A DNA stretch of 64,000 bases from Treponema sp. (GCA_016287815.1 JAEEWW010000005.1:1-64000), one strand, 5' to 3'; shown: positions 24,498 to 33,645, numbered from the stretch's first letter. Notes: generated from the letters alone by a model not told the origin. Translations and numbers: made by a program.

Positions 24498-25853
24498 ATG
24501 GATGATAAAAATTCAAAGTTCTTAAAAAAACTGACTGTTTTAGCAGAAAGAAACGATCCTATAAATCCCGATCTATATGAAAAGTATCATGTAATGCGCG
24601 GTTTGCGTTATCCTAACGGCACCGGTGTATGCGTAGGTCTTACACGCATTGGTGATGTTGTAGGTTATGAAATGCAGGGTGAAAAAAAAGTTGCAATCCC
24701 TGGCAAACTTCTTTACCGCGGTTACGATGTTGCAGATATTATTGCTGATGCAGAACGGAATCATATTTTTGGCTTTTCGCAGGTTGTTTATCTTCTTCTT
24801 TTTGGTGAACTGCCTACAAAAACTCAGCTTGAAAACTTCCATGAATTTCTTGCATCTATAAGAAATCTTCCGCCGAATTTTACGGAAGACATGATTATGA
24901 AAGCTCCGTCACCTGATATTATGAATAAAATTGCGCGCGGAGTTCTTGCCAGTTATTCTTATGATCCTAATCCGGAAGAACGTTCCATTCAGAATGTGCT
25001 CCGCCAGTGTTGTGAACTTATCGCGCGCTTTTCATCGCTTGCGGCTTATGCCTATCAGGCAAAACGCCGTTACTGGGATGGAAAAAGCATGTATATACAT
25101 AATCCTAAGCCGGAACTTTCTACCGCAGAAAATTTTCTGCGCTTAATAAGAAGTGATACAAAATATACGCCTCTTGAAGCTCATATTCTAGATTTGTCGC
25201 TTATTCTGCATGCTGAACATGGTGGCGGTAACAACTCAAGTTTAACAGTTCATGTTGTTTCTTCTGCCGATACAGATACATATTCAGCAATTGCGGCAGC
25301 TGTAGGTTCATTAAAAGGTCGCCGCCATGGTGGTGCAAATATCCGCGTAATGGAAATGATGGACGATATAAAAGAGCATGTAAAAGACTGGGGTGATGAA
25401 AAAGCTGTTCGCGATTATCTTTATAAGATTGCAAAACGAGAAGCTTTTGATCAGACCGGTTTGATTTATGGTCAGGGACATGCTGTTTATACTATAAGTG
25501 ACCCGCGTGCTGTTCTTTTGCGCGACAAGGCAAAGGATCTTGCAAAAGAAAAAGGAATGCTTGACGAATACAATCTTTATCTTTTGATAGAAAAAATTGC
25601 TCCGCAGATTCTTATGGAACTTCACGGGGATGATAAAAAAATCTGTTCAAACGTTGACTTTTTCAGCGGATTTATTTATTCAATGCTCAACATTCCGCGG
25701 GATTTGTTTACGCCGATTTTTGCAACTTCCCGTATTGCAGGCTGGTCTGCGCACCGCATAGAAGAGATTGTTGCCTGCAAGCGTATTTACCGCCCTGCTT
25801 ATCAAAGTGTTTGTGAACCTCGTCAATTCGTTCCTATGGACGAGCGAAAGTAG
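24498..25853 (+). CDS. Citrate synthase
   Basis: Condenses acetyl-CoA with oxaloacetate to citrate. Family hallmarks in order are GKLLYRGYDVADI, HAEHGGGNNSS, GSLKGRRHGGAN, GQGHAVYTISDPRA and the final VDFFSGFIY with its catalytic Asp. I place the start at ATG 24498 behind GGGGG; the open frame extends 78 bases further without support. At 451 aa it belongs to the longer anaerobe-type citrate synthases. No aconitase or isocitrate dehydrogenase is adjacent, so its job may be glutamate-precursor synthesis rather than a full cycle. A pseudouridine synthase gene follows after 18 bases. Confidence 0.93.
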   Translation: MDDKNSKFLKKLTVLAERNDPINPDLYEKYHVMRGLRYPNGTGVCVGLTRIGDVVGYEMQGEKKVAIPGKLLYRGYDVADIIADAERNHIFGFSQVVYLLLFGELPTKTQLENFHEFLASIRNLPPNFTEDMIMKAPSPDIMNKIARGVLASYSYDPNPEERSIQNVLRQCCELIARFSSLAAYAYQAKRRYWDGKSMYIHNPKPELSTAENFLRLIRSDTKYTPLEAHILDLSLILHAEHGGGNNSSLTVHVVSSADTDTYSAIAAAVGSLKGRRHGGANIRVMEMMDDIKEHVKDWGDEKAVRDYLYKIAKREAFDQTGLIYGQGHAVYTISDPRAVLLRDKAKDLAKEKGMLDEYNLYLLIEKIAPQILMELHGDDKKICSNVDFFSGFIYSMLNIPRDLFTPIFATSRIAGWSAHRIEEIVACKRIYRPAYQSVCEPRQFVPMDERK

Positions 25854-25871
25854 ATTCTGTACACTTGTTTT

Positions 25872-26738
25872 ATGGCAGATTCAACGGAGCGCATAGATAA
25901 AATCCTTTCAAATAACGGTTACGGAACCCGCAAGGACGTAAAAAAAATCCTTCATGCAAAGGCTGTAACCGTTAACGGTAAAACCGTCTGCGATGCTTCT
26001 TTTCATGTAAATCCTGTTTCTGATGAAATAATTGTGGACGGAGTGCGTTTAAATGTACGCAGGTTTGTTTATCTTATGATGAATAAATGCCGTGATGTTG
26101 TAAGTGCAAATAAAGACGGCGAACATCAGACGGTTTTTGACCTTCTTTCTGATGAATACCGCACAGGAAAAACTTTAAACGATTTGCATACTGTAGGACG
26201 CCTTGATATAGATACAGAAGGTCTGTTGCTTTTAACTACAGACGGAAATCTGACTCATTCTATTATTTCGCCAAAATCAAACATTACAAAAACCTATCTT
26301 GTTTTTTTGGAAAATAAGATGTCAGAAGAAGCTCAAAAGCAATGTGAGCTTAAGTTTAAAAATGGCATTCATATTCCTGCGGAAGATAATGATCCGGAAG
26401 CTGACTGCGAAAGCTCAATCGTTAAGTTTCTTACAGCAGAAAAAGCCTTTCAATTGGCGGGAAAAGGTGCGTGGATTTTTGACGACAAAAAAAATCTTCA
26501 GCGCGAATCTTTTGAAAAAAACTTTACCGGTGATTTTGCACTTCTTGCAATCCACGAAGGAAAGTATCATCAGGTAAAACGAATGTTTAGGGCTGTCGGC
26601 AATACGGTAATCTATTTAAAGCGCATGTCAATCGGTTCTTTGGAGCTTGATTCTTCTTTGATGCCGGGGCAATACCGCGAACTTACTGAAGAAGAAGTTT
26701 CTTCCTTGAAAGAGCTTCAATTTTCATATAAGGTGTAA
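25872..26738 (+). CDS. RsuA/RluB-family rRNA pseudouridine synthase
   Basis: A 288-aa protein with an N-terminal S4 RNA-binding domain (RIDKILSNNGYGTRKDVKKIL) and the pseudouridine synthase core. The catalytic motif is GRLDIDTEGLLLLT with the essential Asp, followed by the late HEGKYHQVKRMF motif. Family members modify one uridine in 16S (RsuA) or 23S (RluB/E/F) rRNA. The insert between TKTYLVFLE and the HEGKYHQ motif is longer and more charged than in E. coli RsuA. It starts 18 bases after citrate synthase without a good ribosome site, so it may be read by coupling. Confidence 0.87.
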   Translation: MADSTERIDKILSNNGYGTRKDVKKILHAKAVTVNGKTVCDASFHVNPVSDEIIVDGVRLNVRRFVYLMMNKCRDVVSANKDGEHQTVFDLLSDEYRTGKTLNDLHTVGRLDIDTEGLLLLTTDGNLTHSIISPKSNITKTYLVFLENKMSEEAQKQCELKFKNGIHIPAEDNDPEADCESSIVKFLTAEKAFQLAGKGAWIFDDKKNLQRESFEKNFTGDFALLAIHEGKYHQVKRMFRAVGNTVIYLKRMSIGSLELDSSLMPGQYRELTEEEVSSLKELQFSYKV

Positions 26739-26890
26739 TAAAAGCAATGTTTACTAAGGCTTTTCGTCCTGAGTTTTTCTTTTTATCAGCCTTTTTACAT
26801 TGATCGAATAGAGCACTGGAAACTTCGGATATGTCTTTTGCGGATTTTTCAGTGTGTTAAATCAATTAATTTATTTTTGAGAGGATTATA

Positions 26891-28576
26891 GTGCTGTCTG
26901 ATATTGAAATCGCCATGCAAAATAAAATGGCACCGATTGTAGAAATTGCAAAAAAAATCGGTATTGCTGAAGATGAACTTGATTTATACGGAAAATATAA
27001 GGCTAAGCTTACGATGAAAACTTTGCGTAAGCTTCAAAAAAAGGCAGAAGAGCCTTCAAACCGCGGAAAACTTATCCTTGTGACGGCAATTACTCCAACT
27101 CCTGCCGGAGAAGGAAAGTCTACGGTTTCTATCGGGCTTGCAGACGGACTTTCCCGCATAGGAAAAAAAGTTGTTGCTGCCTTGCGTGAACCTTCGCTTG
27201 GTCCATGTTTTGGTGTAAAAGGCGGCGCCTGTGGCGGCGGTTATGCACAGATTGTTCCTATGGAAGACATTAATCTTCATTTTACAGGTGACATACATGC
27301 AATAACGGCTGCAAATAACCTTATTGCGGCATTAATTGATAATCACATTCAGCAGGGAAATGAACTCAATATAGATCCGCGCACAATTTCATGGAAGCGT
27401 TGTGTAGATTTAAACGATCGTGCATTACGCAACATAATGATTGGACTTGGCGGAACTGCAAACGGCGTTCCGCGCGAGGACCATTTCCAGATTTCTGTTG
27501 CAAGTGAAATTATGGCAATGATTTGCCTTTCCCGCTCAATTGCAGATTTGAAAGAACGGCTTTCGCGTATCGTAATCGGCCAGAACTATGAAAAAAAGAA
27601 TGTAACTTTCGGACAGTTAAAATGTGTCGGTGCTGTTGCAGCCCTTTTAAAAGATGCAATACGCCCTAATTTGGTTCAGACGCTGGAAAAAACTCCTGTT
27701 TTTGTTCACGGTGGACCTTTTGCAAATATTGCCCACGGATGTAACAGCATTAATGCAACCTTCTGTGCTCTTGCAACCGGCGATTATGTAGTGACTGAAG
27801 CAGGCTTTGCTTCTGATCTTGGCGCTGAAAAATTCTTTGACATAAAGTGCCGTGTGGCTGGCTTAAAGCCTTCCGCTGTTGTTCTTGTAGCAACAATCCG
27901 CGCATTAAAGATGCATGGCGGAGTTGCAAAAAATGAACTTGCTTCTCCTGATTTAACGGCTTTGGAAAAAGGTTTTGAAAACCTTAAAGCTCATGTAAAG
28001 AACATGAAGCAATACGGAGTTCCTGTAATTATTGCAGTGAACAGATTTGTTAGTGATTCTATGGAAGAAACTGAGCTTTTGATGAAGCTTTGTTCTGAAC
28101 TTGGCGTAAAAGCTGTTCTTTGTGAAGGCTGGGAAAAAGGCGGAGTAGGGGCAGAAAAACTTGCAGAAGCTGTGGTTAAACTCTGCGATGAAGAAAAATC
28201 CGATTTCCACTGTTTGTATGAAGATGAGCTGCCATTGAAAGAAAAAATTGAAAAGGTTGCAAAGTGTGTTTACAGTGCTTCAGACGTTGAATTTTCTTCG
28301 GTTGCCCTTAGGAAGCTTAAACAGTATACGGAAAATGGCTACGGAAAACTGCCTGTATGTATTGCCAAAACCCAGAATTCTATAAGCCACGATCCAAAGG
28401 TAATTGGTGCTCCTTCAGGCTACAGTTTCCCTGTGCGTGATGTTCAGCTTTGTGCCGGTTCTGGTTTTGTTGTTGTTCTTGCAGGCGATATCATGACTAT
28501 GCCGGGGCTTCCCAAACTTCCGGCTGCGCTTAATATTGACGTTGATGATGACGGAATAATTTCCGGCTTGTTCTAG
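26891..28576 (+). CDS. fhs: Formate-tetrahydrofolate ligase
   Basis: ATP-dependent ligation of formate to tetrahydrofolate, the entry of formate into C1 metabolism and a Wood-Ljungdahl step. The P-loop TPAGEGKST (about residue 70), REPSLGPCFGVKGGACGGG, FTGDIHAI and VHGGPFANIAHGCNS are all intact. Length 561 aa is typical. The start is GTG 26891 with GAGAGGA upstream. Termite-gut treponemes use this enzyme for acetogenesis, but no other pathway gene lies here, so purine and Met synthesis is the safer role. A strong terminator follows. Confidence 0.95.
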   Translation: MLSDIEIAMQNKMAPIVEIAKKIGIAEDELDLYGKYKAKLTMKTLRKLQKKAEEPSNRGKLILVTAITPTPAGEGKSTVSIGLADGLSRIGKKVVAALREPSLGPCFGVKGGACGGGYAQIVPMEDINLHFTGDIHAITAANNLIAALIDNHIQQGNELNIDPRTISWKRCVDLNDRALRNIMIGLGGTANGVPREDHFQISVASEIMAMICLSRSIADLKERLSRIVIGQNYEKKNVTFGQLKCVGAVAALLKDAIRPNLVQTLEKTPVFVHGGPFANIAHGCNSINATFCALATGDYVVTEAGFASDLGAEKFFDIKCRVAGLKPSAVVLVATIRALKMHGGVAKNELASPDLTALEKGFENLKAHVKNMKQYGVPVIIAVNRFVSDSMEETELLMKLCSELGVKAVLCEGWEKGGVGAEKLAEAVVKLCDEEKSDFHCLYEDELPLKEKIEKVAKCVYSASDVEFSSVALRKLKQYTENGYGKLPVCIAKTQNSISHDPKVIGAPSGYSFPVRDVQLCAGSGFVVVLAGDIMTMPGLPKLPAALNIDVDDDGIISGLF

Positions 28577-28595
28577 GTTTTTAATTGAATTTATA

Positions 28596-28627
28596 GGGCG
28601 GGACTTTTATTTGTTCCGCCCTTTTTT
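28596..28627 (+). terminator. Rho-independent terminator of fhs
   Basis: GGGCGGGAC (28596-28604) pairs with GTTCCGCCC (28613-28621), with one G-U pair, and six T follow directly. It separates fhs from convergent thrH. Confidence 0.85.
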
Positions 28628-28632
28628 AGTTT

Positions 28633-29238
28633 TTAGCTATTTAAAACATTTTTTATTGCGTTCAAAAAATCCTTATATTCTGTAAAGGCCGGAATTTCAG
28701 GATTGTCTTTTATAATCTTTTCAGTTGAACGGAATAAAAATCCTGCTTTTGAAGCCTTAATCATTGCAAGATCGTTAAAAGAATCACCTGCGGCAATTGT
28801 TTCAAAACCGATGGACTGCAAGGCTTTTACTGCATGGAATTTTCCATTTGACTGGCGTAATTTATAGCCTGTAATTTCTCCGTTCGGGGCAACTTCCAGT
28901 GTGTTGCAGAAAATTGTTGGCCAGCCCAGTTTTTTCATCAACGGACCTGCGAACTGCGTAAAGGTATCGCTTAAAATAATTACCTGTCCGATGCTGCGAA
29001 GTTCATCCATAAATTCTTTTGCACCCGGCAGCGGGTCAATTTTAGAAATGGTTGCCTGAATTTCTTTTAATCCAAGTCCCTTTTCTTTTAACAGATTGAT
29101 TCTGAATTTCATCAGTTTATCATAATCCGGTTCATCACGTGTTGTTCTGCGGAATTCAGGAATTCCTGTTTCTTCAGCAAAAGCAATCCAGATTTCCGGT
29201 ACTAAAACACCTTCCAGGTCCAAACATGTAACGTACAT
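28633..29238 (-). CDS. thrH: ThrH-type phosphoserine phosphatase / homoserine phosphotransferase
   Basis: A 201-aa HAD-superfamily enzyme. The nucleophile motif is CLDLEGVLVPEIW; in ThrH a Glu replaces the second Asp, as here. Motif II is ILSDTF, motif III includes the conserved Lys of SNGKFHAV, and motif IV is AAGDSFNDLAM. It dephosphorylates phosphoserine and can pass phosphate to homoserine in serine and threonine synthesis. I place the start at ATG 29238 behind GGAGGA; an upstream in-frame start would add 17 unsupported residues. It is convergent with fhs; together they touch one-carbon and serine metabolism. Confidence 0.9.
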   Translation of the reverse strand: MYVTCLDLEGVLVPEIWIAFAEETGIPEFRRTTRDEPDYDKLMKFRINLLKEKGLGLKEIQATISKIDPLPGAKEFMDELRSIGQVIILSDTFTQFAGPLMKKLGWPTIFCNTLEVAPNGEITGYKLRQSNGKFHAVKALQSIGFETIAAGDSFNDLAMIKASKAGFLFRSTEKIIKDNPEIPAFTEYKDFLNAIKNVLNS

Positions 29239-29599
29239 AAACTCCTCCAAAGATGATTTTATTATAGCGCCTACGGATTCTTTCGGCAATGTTCTGCTAG
29301 GAGTGTGGCAGGGGGCGGAGTTTTTGGTTCATAGGCGCATTAGTTGCCTTAGCTCATTAGCATTTGGTGCTTTACAGTTACACGGGTCGGAGTTTATAAA
29401 ATCTTTTTTTTTAATGAAGATGAGTTAAGAAACAAGCCTTATTTTTAAGGAAAATTTTAGCAACTGTATAAAAAAGTGCACCATACAAACTTAAACAAAT
29501 CTGTCAGGTATTACAAAATATTACATTTTTTGCAGATATACGGTAAATATAGTGCTTTTTAGCGGTAAAAATCAAAAATAACGCTATTTTGAAAATTTA
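29239..29599. other. Gene-free region upstream of the sigma factor gene
   Basis: No coding frame with a ribosome site and no RNA gene is recognisable. A TCGGAGTTT-type direct repeat (around 29315 and 29390) and AT-rich tracts are present. A partial copy of the CTGTATAAAAAA element found closer to the sigma factor gene lies at 29464-29475. The left end should hold the thrH promoter. Confidence 0.5.
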
Positions 29600-29674
29600 C
29601 TGTATAAAAAAATATACAGACACACTTTAAAGGTTAAATCAAACTTAAATATTACTGTCTAAAAAATGATACAG
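29600..29674 (+). promoter_or_regulatory. Paired 20-bp elements upstream of a sigma-54 promoter
   Basis: CTGTATAAAAAAATATACAG (29600-29619) is an inverted repeat with 7-bp arms and a central A6. CTGTCTAAAAAATGATACAG (29655-29674) matches it at 17 of 20 positions. They are 55 bp apart, about five helical turns, and 140-215 bp before the sigma-54 box. That is where enhancer-binding activators usually bind. Confidence 0.5.
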
Positions 29675-29813
29675 TGACAAATGTCATTTTTTTTGTTCTT
29701 CCGCTGGATCAAAATGTTTATTTAAATGGTAAAATATATAACTCTTTGTAATATAAGAAATAAGAGTTTTTACTTTTTCCGGGAATACTAAAATTAATTT
29801 AATCTTAAAAAAC

Positions 29814-29830
29814 TTGGCACGTAATTTGCT
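29814..29830 (+). promoter_or_regulatory. Sigma-54 (RpoN) promoter of the RpoS-like gene
   Basis: TTGGCACG-taat-TTGCT has the -24 GG and -12 GC doublets exactly 12 positions apart and matches the sigma-54 consensus at all key bases. The predicted transcription start is about 35 bases before the sigma factor gene. I found no second match of this quality in the window. Confidence 0.75.
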
Positions 29831-29876
29831 ATATTGAAATCGGATCGAATAAAAAAGAATCGGAGGTTACGTGATT

Positions 29877-30707
29877 ATGGAGAGTTCTAGCTATCAACGG
29901 TATGTGAATGAAATTAGACGTTATGCCCTTTTAACAGCAGAAGAAGAGCATGAACTTGCAAAAAAGATTCAGAGCGGCGATAAAGATGCTCGTGTCCGCC
30001 TGGTAAAAAGTAATCTTCGTCTGGTTGCTTGTCTTGCCAAAAAATATGCATCTTCCAGAATTTCAATCATGGATTTGATTCAGGAAGGTAATTTAGGTCT
30101 TATGACTGCTGCATCCAAATATACCTGCGAATTCAATACACGCTTTTCTACTTATGCTTATGCCTGGATTTTGCAGTACATCCTTCGCTATATCCGCAAT
30201 AAATCTGATGCAATCACTTTGCCACATCGCAAAGAAGAACAGATTCGTGCTTTGCGCGCAGCCCGCGGTTATCTTGAACAGAAAAATGGCCGTCAGCCTT
30301 CTATTGAAGAACTTGCCTGCTATATTAGTCTTCCTGTAGATAAGGTAAGAAAACTTTATCAGTATGATCAGCCGATTTGCAGTCTTGATATCGAATGCAA
30401 TGAAGAAGGTGATGGTAAGATTGAAGATATGATTTCAGATGAAACATTCCAGCCGGAACAGCTTTACCTTAAGGAAGAGAAAAAAGCATGTGTCCGTGGA
30501 ATGGTTGAAATGCTCCCGGAACGCGAAAGACATGTAATTAATAGAAGATACAATCTTGACGGTTCAAACGAAGCTCAGACTTTGCGCGAGATGAGTAAGG
30601 TTATGGGAGTTTCTTCAGAAACTGTAAGACAGATTGAACTTCGTGCGGTAAGAAAACTCCGTGCTTTTGTAGACTCTTCAGAAATCCGAACTTTATATCA
30701 TGCATAA
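29877..30707 (+). CDS. Alternative sigma-70 family sigma factor (group 2, RpoS-like)
   Basis: A 276-aa sigma factor with region 1.2 (YVNEIRRYALLTAEEEHELAKKI) and region 2 (LVKSNLRLVACLAKKY, DLIQEGNLGLMTAASKY, RFSTYAYAWILQYI). Region 3 (RQPSIEELACYISL) and region 4 (LPERERHVINRRYNLDG, then the VSSETVRQIELRAVRKLR helix-turn-helix) follow. It lacks the long RpoD N-terminus and the RpoH box, so a general-stress or RpoS-like role is most likely. GGAGG precedes both GTG 29871 and ATG 29877; I prefer the ATG, though the GTG is possible. Its promoter is of sigma-54 type, so its synthesis should need an enhancer-binding activator. Confidence 0.88.
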   Translation: MESSSYQRYVNEIRRYALLTAEEEHELAKKIQSGDKDARVRLVKSNLRLVACLAKKYASSRISIMDLIQEGNLGLMTAASKYTCEFNTRFSTYAYAWILQYILRYIRNKSDAITLPHRKEEQIRALRAARGYLEQKNGRQPSIEELACYISLPVDKVRKLYQYDQPICSLDIECNEEGDGKIEDMISDETFQPEQLYLKEEKKACVRGMVEMLPERERHVINRRYNLDGSNEAQTLREMSKVMGVSSETVRQIELRAVRKLRAFVDSSEIRTLYHA

Positions 30708-30713
30708 TTTCTA

Positions 30714-30750
30714 GACACTGCCTTGCAAAAATCGTAAAATAGGCAGTGTC
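30714..30750. repeat. Perfect 10-bp inverted repeat after the sigma factor gene
   Basis: GACACTGCCT (30714-30723) and AGGCAGTGTC (30741-30750) form a perfect stem directly after the stop codon. It lacks a T-run and stands before the real terminator. It may protect the mRNA 3' end or be a protein site. Confidence 0.5.
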
Positions 30751-30767
30751 ACAGTAGAATTGCATTA

Positions 30768-30814
30768 AAGGCTGTCAGAATGACTGTGATGTCATATGAT
30801 AGCCTTATTTTTTT
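30768..30814 (+). terminator. Rho-independent terminator after the sigma factor gene
   Basis: AAGGCTGTCA (30768-30777) pairs fully with TGATAGCCTT (30797-30806), allowing one G-U pair, and ATTTTTTT follows. The next gene starts 24 bases later, so it must have its own promoter or depend on readthrough. Confidence 0.75.
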
Positions 30815-30837
30815 AGCAATGTTGATTAACGCTTATT

Positions 30838-32064
30838 ATGGCCAAAAAGAAAAAGACCTTTTTTAAAAAACCTAAGGTAAAAATTTCAATCTCGCAAACA
30901 ATAATACTGACTTCAATTATACTCTCAGCATGTATCCTTATGCTTGCATTCAGTGTGCTTTTTTCAGGTCAGAAAAAAACAGCCGGGAAGATAGATTCTA
31001 AACACTCTGTTGAAAAGGTTTCTGAACCGGCTAAATCTGAAAAGAATGCGGTGCAAAAAAAAGTTGAAGAGCCAAAGAAAAATTCCTCTGAAAAAAAAGC
31101 AACTGAAAAAAATAAATCCGGAAAAAATACGAAGAGTTCGCCGGCAAAAACTCCTGCCGGAAATGCAGCACCTGCACAAGCTGCGCCGGCACGTGATAAT
31201 TCTGTACATACTTCGCCTTCTCAAAAAGAACCTTTGCAGTCTGCGCCTGCTGCATCTGCTGCAAAACCCGAAGTGCCGGCGCATGATATCCCTGTTGCAA
31301 AACCCGAAGGCAAGGGAACTGTAGCACCTTCTGATGTTCCGGTTGTAAAAGATGAGCCTGTAAAAAATGAATATGGTATTCCTCAGGCAAAAAATAATGC
31401 CCAGCTTATTTTTGTATTTGATGACGGCGGACAGAACTTGAATCAGCTTAAAAAATATCTTGCGCTGCCGTTTCCGGTTTCGATTGCGGTTTTACCGAAG
31501 ATTGCACATTCGGCTGAAAGCGCACGGCTTATTAAAAATTCAATGCATGAGCTTATGCTGCATCAGCCTATGCAGGCTTTAAATCTTTCTGTAAATCCGG
31601 GGCCGGGCGCAATTACGCCGGAAATGGATGTGCATTCAGCACGCAGCCTTATAGCAGAAAATATTGCCGAGCTAGGCGGAGTTGCAGGCTTTAACAATCA
31701 TGAAGGCTCTTTGATTCTTGAAAATACGGTTCTGGTTGAAGCGATTATTGAAGAAGCTGAAAATCAGGGTGTTTTCTTTTTGGATTCAAAAACATCTGCT
31801 GCGTCAAAGGCGCCTGCTGTTGCTCAGGAAATGGGAACTAGAATTTACACACGGGATATTTTTCTGGATAATGTAAAGACGCGCGAAAATGTAATGTCTG
31901 AATTATTAAAAGGCCTTGAAATAGCCAATAAAAAAGGATATTGCATCATGATCGGGCATGTATGGTCAGCGGATTTAATTCCTGCTATATTAACGGAACT
32001 GTATCCTGTACTGAAAGAAAAAGGATATACTTTCTCTGTCGTTTCTAAATCTAAAGGCAGATAA
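30838..32064 (+). CDS. Divergent polysaccharide deacetylase (YibQ-type), membrane anchored
   Basis: A 408-aa protein with a basic cytoplasmic tail, one membrane helix (about residues 19-42) and a long Lys/Pro/Ala/Ser-rich linker (about 45-180). A C-terminal NodB-like fold (about 185-405) contains IFVFDDGGQNL, MLHQPMQALN and GFNNHEGS, the marks of the divergent deacetylase family PF04748. The periplasmic domain probably acts on an envelope glycan. Catalytic competence in this branch is unproven. No ribosome site is visible before the ATG, although tsaD follows with a good one 27 bases after its stop. Confidence 0.82.
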   Translation: MAKKKKTFFKKPKVKISISQTIILTSIILSACILMLAFSVLFSGQKKTAGKIDSKHSVEKVSEPAKSEKNAVQKKVEEPKKNSSEKKATEKNKSGKNTKSSPAKTPAGNAAPAQAAPARDNSVHTSPSQKEPLQSAPAASAAKPEVPAHDIPVAKPEGKGTVAPSDVPVVKDEPVKNEYGIPQAKNNAQLIFVFDDGGQNLNQLKKYLALPFPVSIAVLPKIAHSAESARLIKNSMHELMLHQPMQALNLSVNPGPGAITPEMDVHSARSLIAENIAELGGVAGFNNHEGSLILENTVLVEAIIEEAENQGVFFLDSKTSAASKAPAVAQEMGTRIYTRDIFLDNVKTRENVMSELLKGLEIANKKGYCIMIGHVWSADLIPAILTELYPVLKEKGYTFSVVSKSKGR

Positions 32065-32091
32065 GTATTTCGTAGCTGATTGGAGAATTAT

Positions 32092-33108
32092 ATGTTTGTA
32101 TTAGGAATAGAATCTTCATGTGATGAAACTGCTGCTGCAATTGTTGAAGACGGACATAAAATCATTAGCAATGTTGTTGCAACACAAATTCCTTTTCATC
32201 AGATTTATAAAGGTGTAGTACCAGAAATTGCAAGCCGTAAGCATGCTGAATGGATTTTACCAGTAGTTCGTCAGGCTCTTGAGCAGGCAAATATGAGTTT
32301 AAATCAAGTTGATGCAATTGCTGCTACGAACAGACCTGGGCTTATGGGTTCTCTTCTTGTTGGACTTACGTTCGGAAAAACTCTTGCATGGTCACTGAAC
32401 AAGCCTTTTATTGCAATAAATCACATGCTCGGACATTTGTACGCAGCTCATCTTGTTCAGGATATTCCGTATCCGTATCTTGGGCTTTTGGTTTCTGGCG
32501 GACATACGATTATCTGCAAGGTAAACGGATTTGATGACCTTGAAATTCTCGGAACTACAGTTGATGATTCTGTAGGCGAAGCCTTTGATAAGGTTTCTAA
32601 GTTTTACGGATTGGGGTATCCGGGCGGAGTTGTCATAGATAATCTTGCAAAAAAGGGTAATGCAGAAGCAGCTCATTTTCCTGTTCCAAAGCTTGATAAA
32701 GAAGAGCACAGATATGATGTTTCTTTCAGCGGATTGAAAACGGCTGTAATTCAGCAGCGTGATTTATTCTGGAACGATAAATTTGAAAAGACGAATGAAA
32801 ACATGTGTGCAGCTTTTCAGGAAACTGCGTGCAAAACGATTACAAGCCGTTTGTTCAGAGCGGTCGAAGATACAGGGCTTAAAACTGTAGTTGCAGGTGG
32901 CGGCGTTGCTGCAAATTCAAGACTTCGCGAACTTCTTGCAGAAAGAAAGGATATAAACTGTATTTTCCCTCCGTTAAAACTTTGCGGAGATAATGGTGCT
33001 ATGATTGCGGGAGTTGCATATCACTTTTTGGCAAGAGGAGATAGAAGTCCGTGGAATACAACCGCCAGTGCGAGAATCCCGCAGTTTAAGCGCGGCTTAA
33101 AACGATAA
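32092..33108 (+). CDS. tsaD: tRNA N6-adenosine threonylcarbamoyltransferase TsaD
   Basis: Transfers threonylcarbamoyl to A37 of ANN-decoding tRNAs, with TsaB and TsaE (not in the window). The ASKHA ATPase fold starts FVLGIESSCDETAAAIV. The metal site HMLGHLYAAH is near residues 111-120, followed by LVSGGHT and the late VVAGGGVAANSRLR. Length 338 aa is standard. TTGGAGAATT directly precedes ATG 32092, so I exclude the in-frame TTG inside that ribosome site. It is probably co-transcribed with the upstream deacetylase gene. Confidence 0.96.
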   Translation: MFVLGIESSCDETAAAIVEDGHKIISNVVATQIPFHQIYKGVVPEIASRKHAEWILPVVRQALEQANMSLNQVDAIAATNRPGLMGSLLVGLTFGKTLAWSLNKPFIAINHMLGHLYAAHLVQDIPYPYLGLLVSGGHTIICKVNGFDDLEILGTTVDDSVGEAFDKVSKFYGLGYPGGVVIDNLAKKGNAEAAHFPVPKLDKEEHRYDVSFSGLKTAVIQQRDLFWNDKFEKTNENMCAAFQETACKTITSRLFRAVEDTGLKTVVAGGGVAANSRLRELLAERKDINCIFPPLKLCGDNGAMIAGVAYHFLARGDRSPWNTTASARIPQFKRGLKR

Positions 33109-33279
33109 GGTTTTGAAGAAATTTTTTCAAAGGCTTGTTGAATAGCGATTGCAGTAAAACAGATTTATGATAAAATAATAAGTAAGTGCTGGAAAATTCC
33201 GTCTTTTTATGCGGAAAAGGTAATTCCCGCACTTTCTGGAAAAATTTGGTTTTTCGGTTAGTAAATTTTGGAGTTAATA

Positions 33280-33645
33280 ATGTACGAATCTAGAGAAGAT
33301 TATCTTGAGACTATATTGATTTTGCAGAAACAAAATGGCTTTGTACGCTCTGTTGATGTAGCAAAACATATGGGTGTTTCTAAACCGAGTGTTAGCCGTG
33401 CTATGGATGTTTTGTCTTCCGGCGGATTCATAACATTTGGGCTTGGCAATATGATAAAGCTTACGGAAGAAGGCGAAAAAAAAGCTGAAAGTGTTTACGG
33501 CCGTCATCTTCTGTTAACTGATTTTTTTGTAAAAATTACTGGTGTGCCCAGGGAACAGGCTGAAGAAAATGCATGTCGCGTTGAGCATGCAATCGATGCT
33601 GATGTTGAACAGGGAATCCGCAAATGGATGGAAGACAATAAGTAG
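33280..33645 (+). CDS. DtxR/MntR-family metal-dependent regulator (short form)
   Basis: A 121-aa protein with an N-terminal winged helix (EDYLETILILQKQNGFVRSVDVAKHMGVSKPSVSRAMDVL) and the DtxR dimerisation and metal-binding domain (HLLLTDFFVKITGVPREQAEENACRVEHAID). The Glu-x3-Cys-x2-Glu-His run supplies the usual metal ligands. It lacks the C-terminal SH3-like domain, as in many MntR proteins. TTTTGGAG lies before ATG 33280. It is next to an iron cluster, and candidate sites are found in both promoters of that cluster, so Fe2+ or Mn2+-responsive control of uptake is likely. Confidence 0.88.
   Translation: MYESREDYLETILILQKQNGFVRSVDVAKHMGVSKPSVSRAMDVLSSGGFITFGLGNMIKLTEEGEKKAESVYGRHLLLTDFFVKITGVPREQAEENACRVEHAIDADVEQGIRKWMEDNK

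Noticed and set aside
26739-26890. Tetrahydrofolate riboswitch upstream of fhs
   Set aside because: None of the conserved THF-riboswitch segments is recognisable in the leader.
29330-29400. tRNA-like stretch containing TTAGCTCATTAGCA
   Set aside because: It resembles a D-arm only by chance. There is no matching acceptor stem, anticodon arm or GTTCGA-type T-loop.
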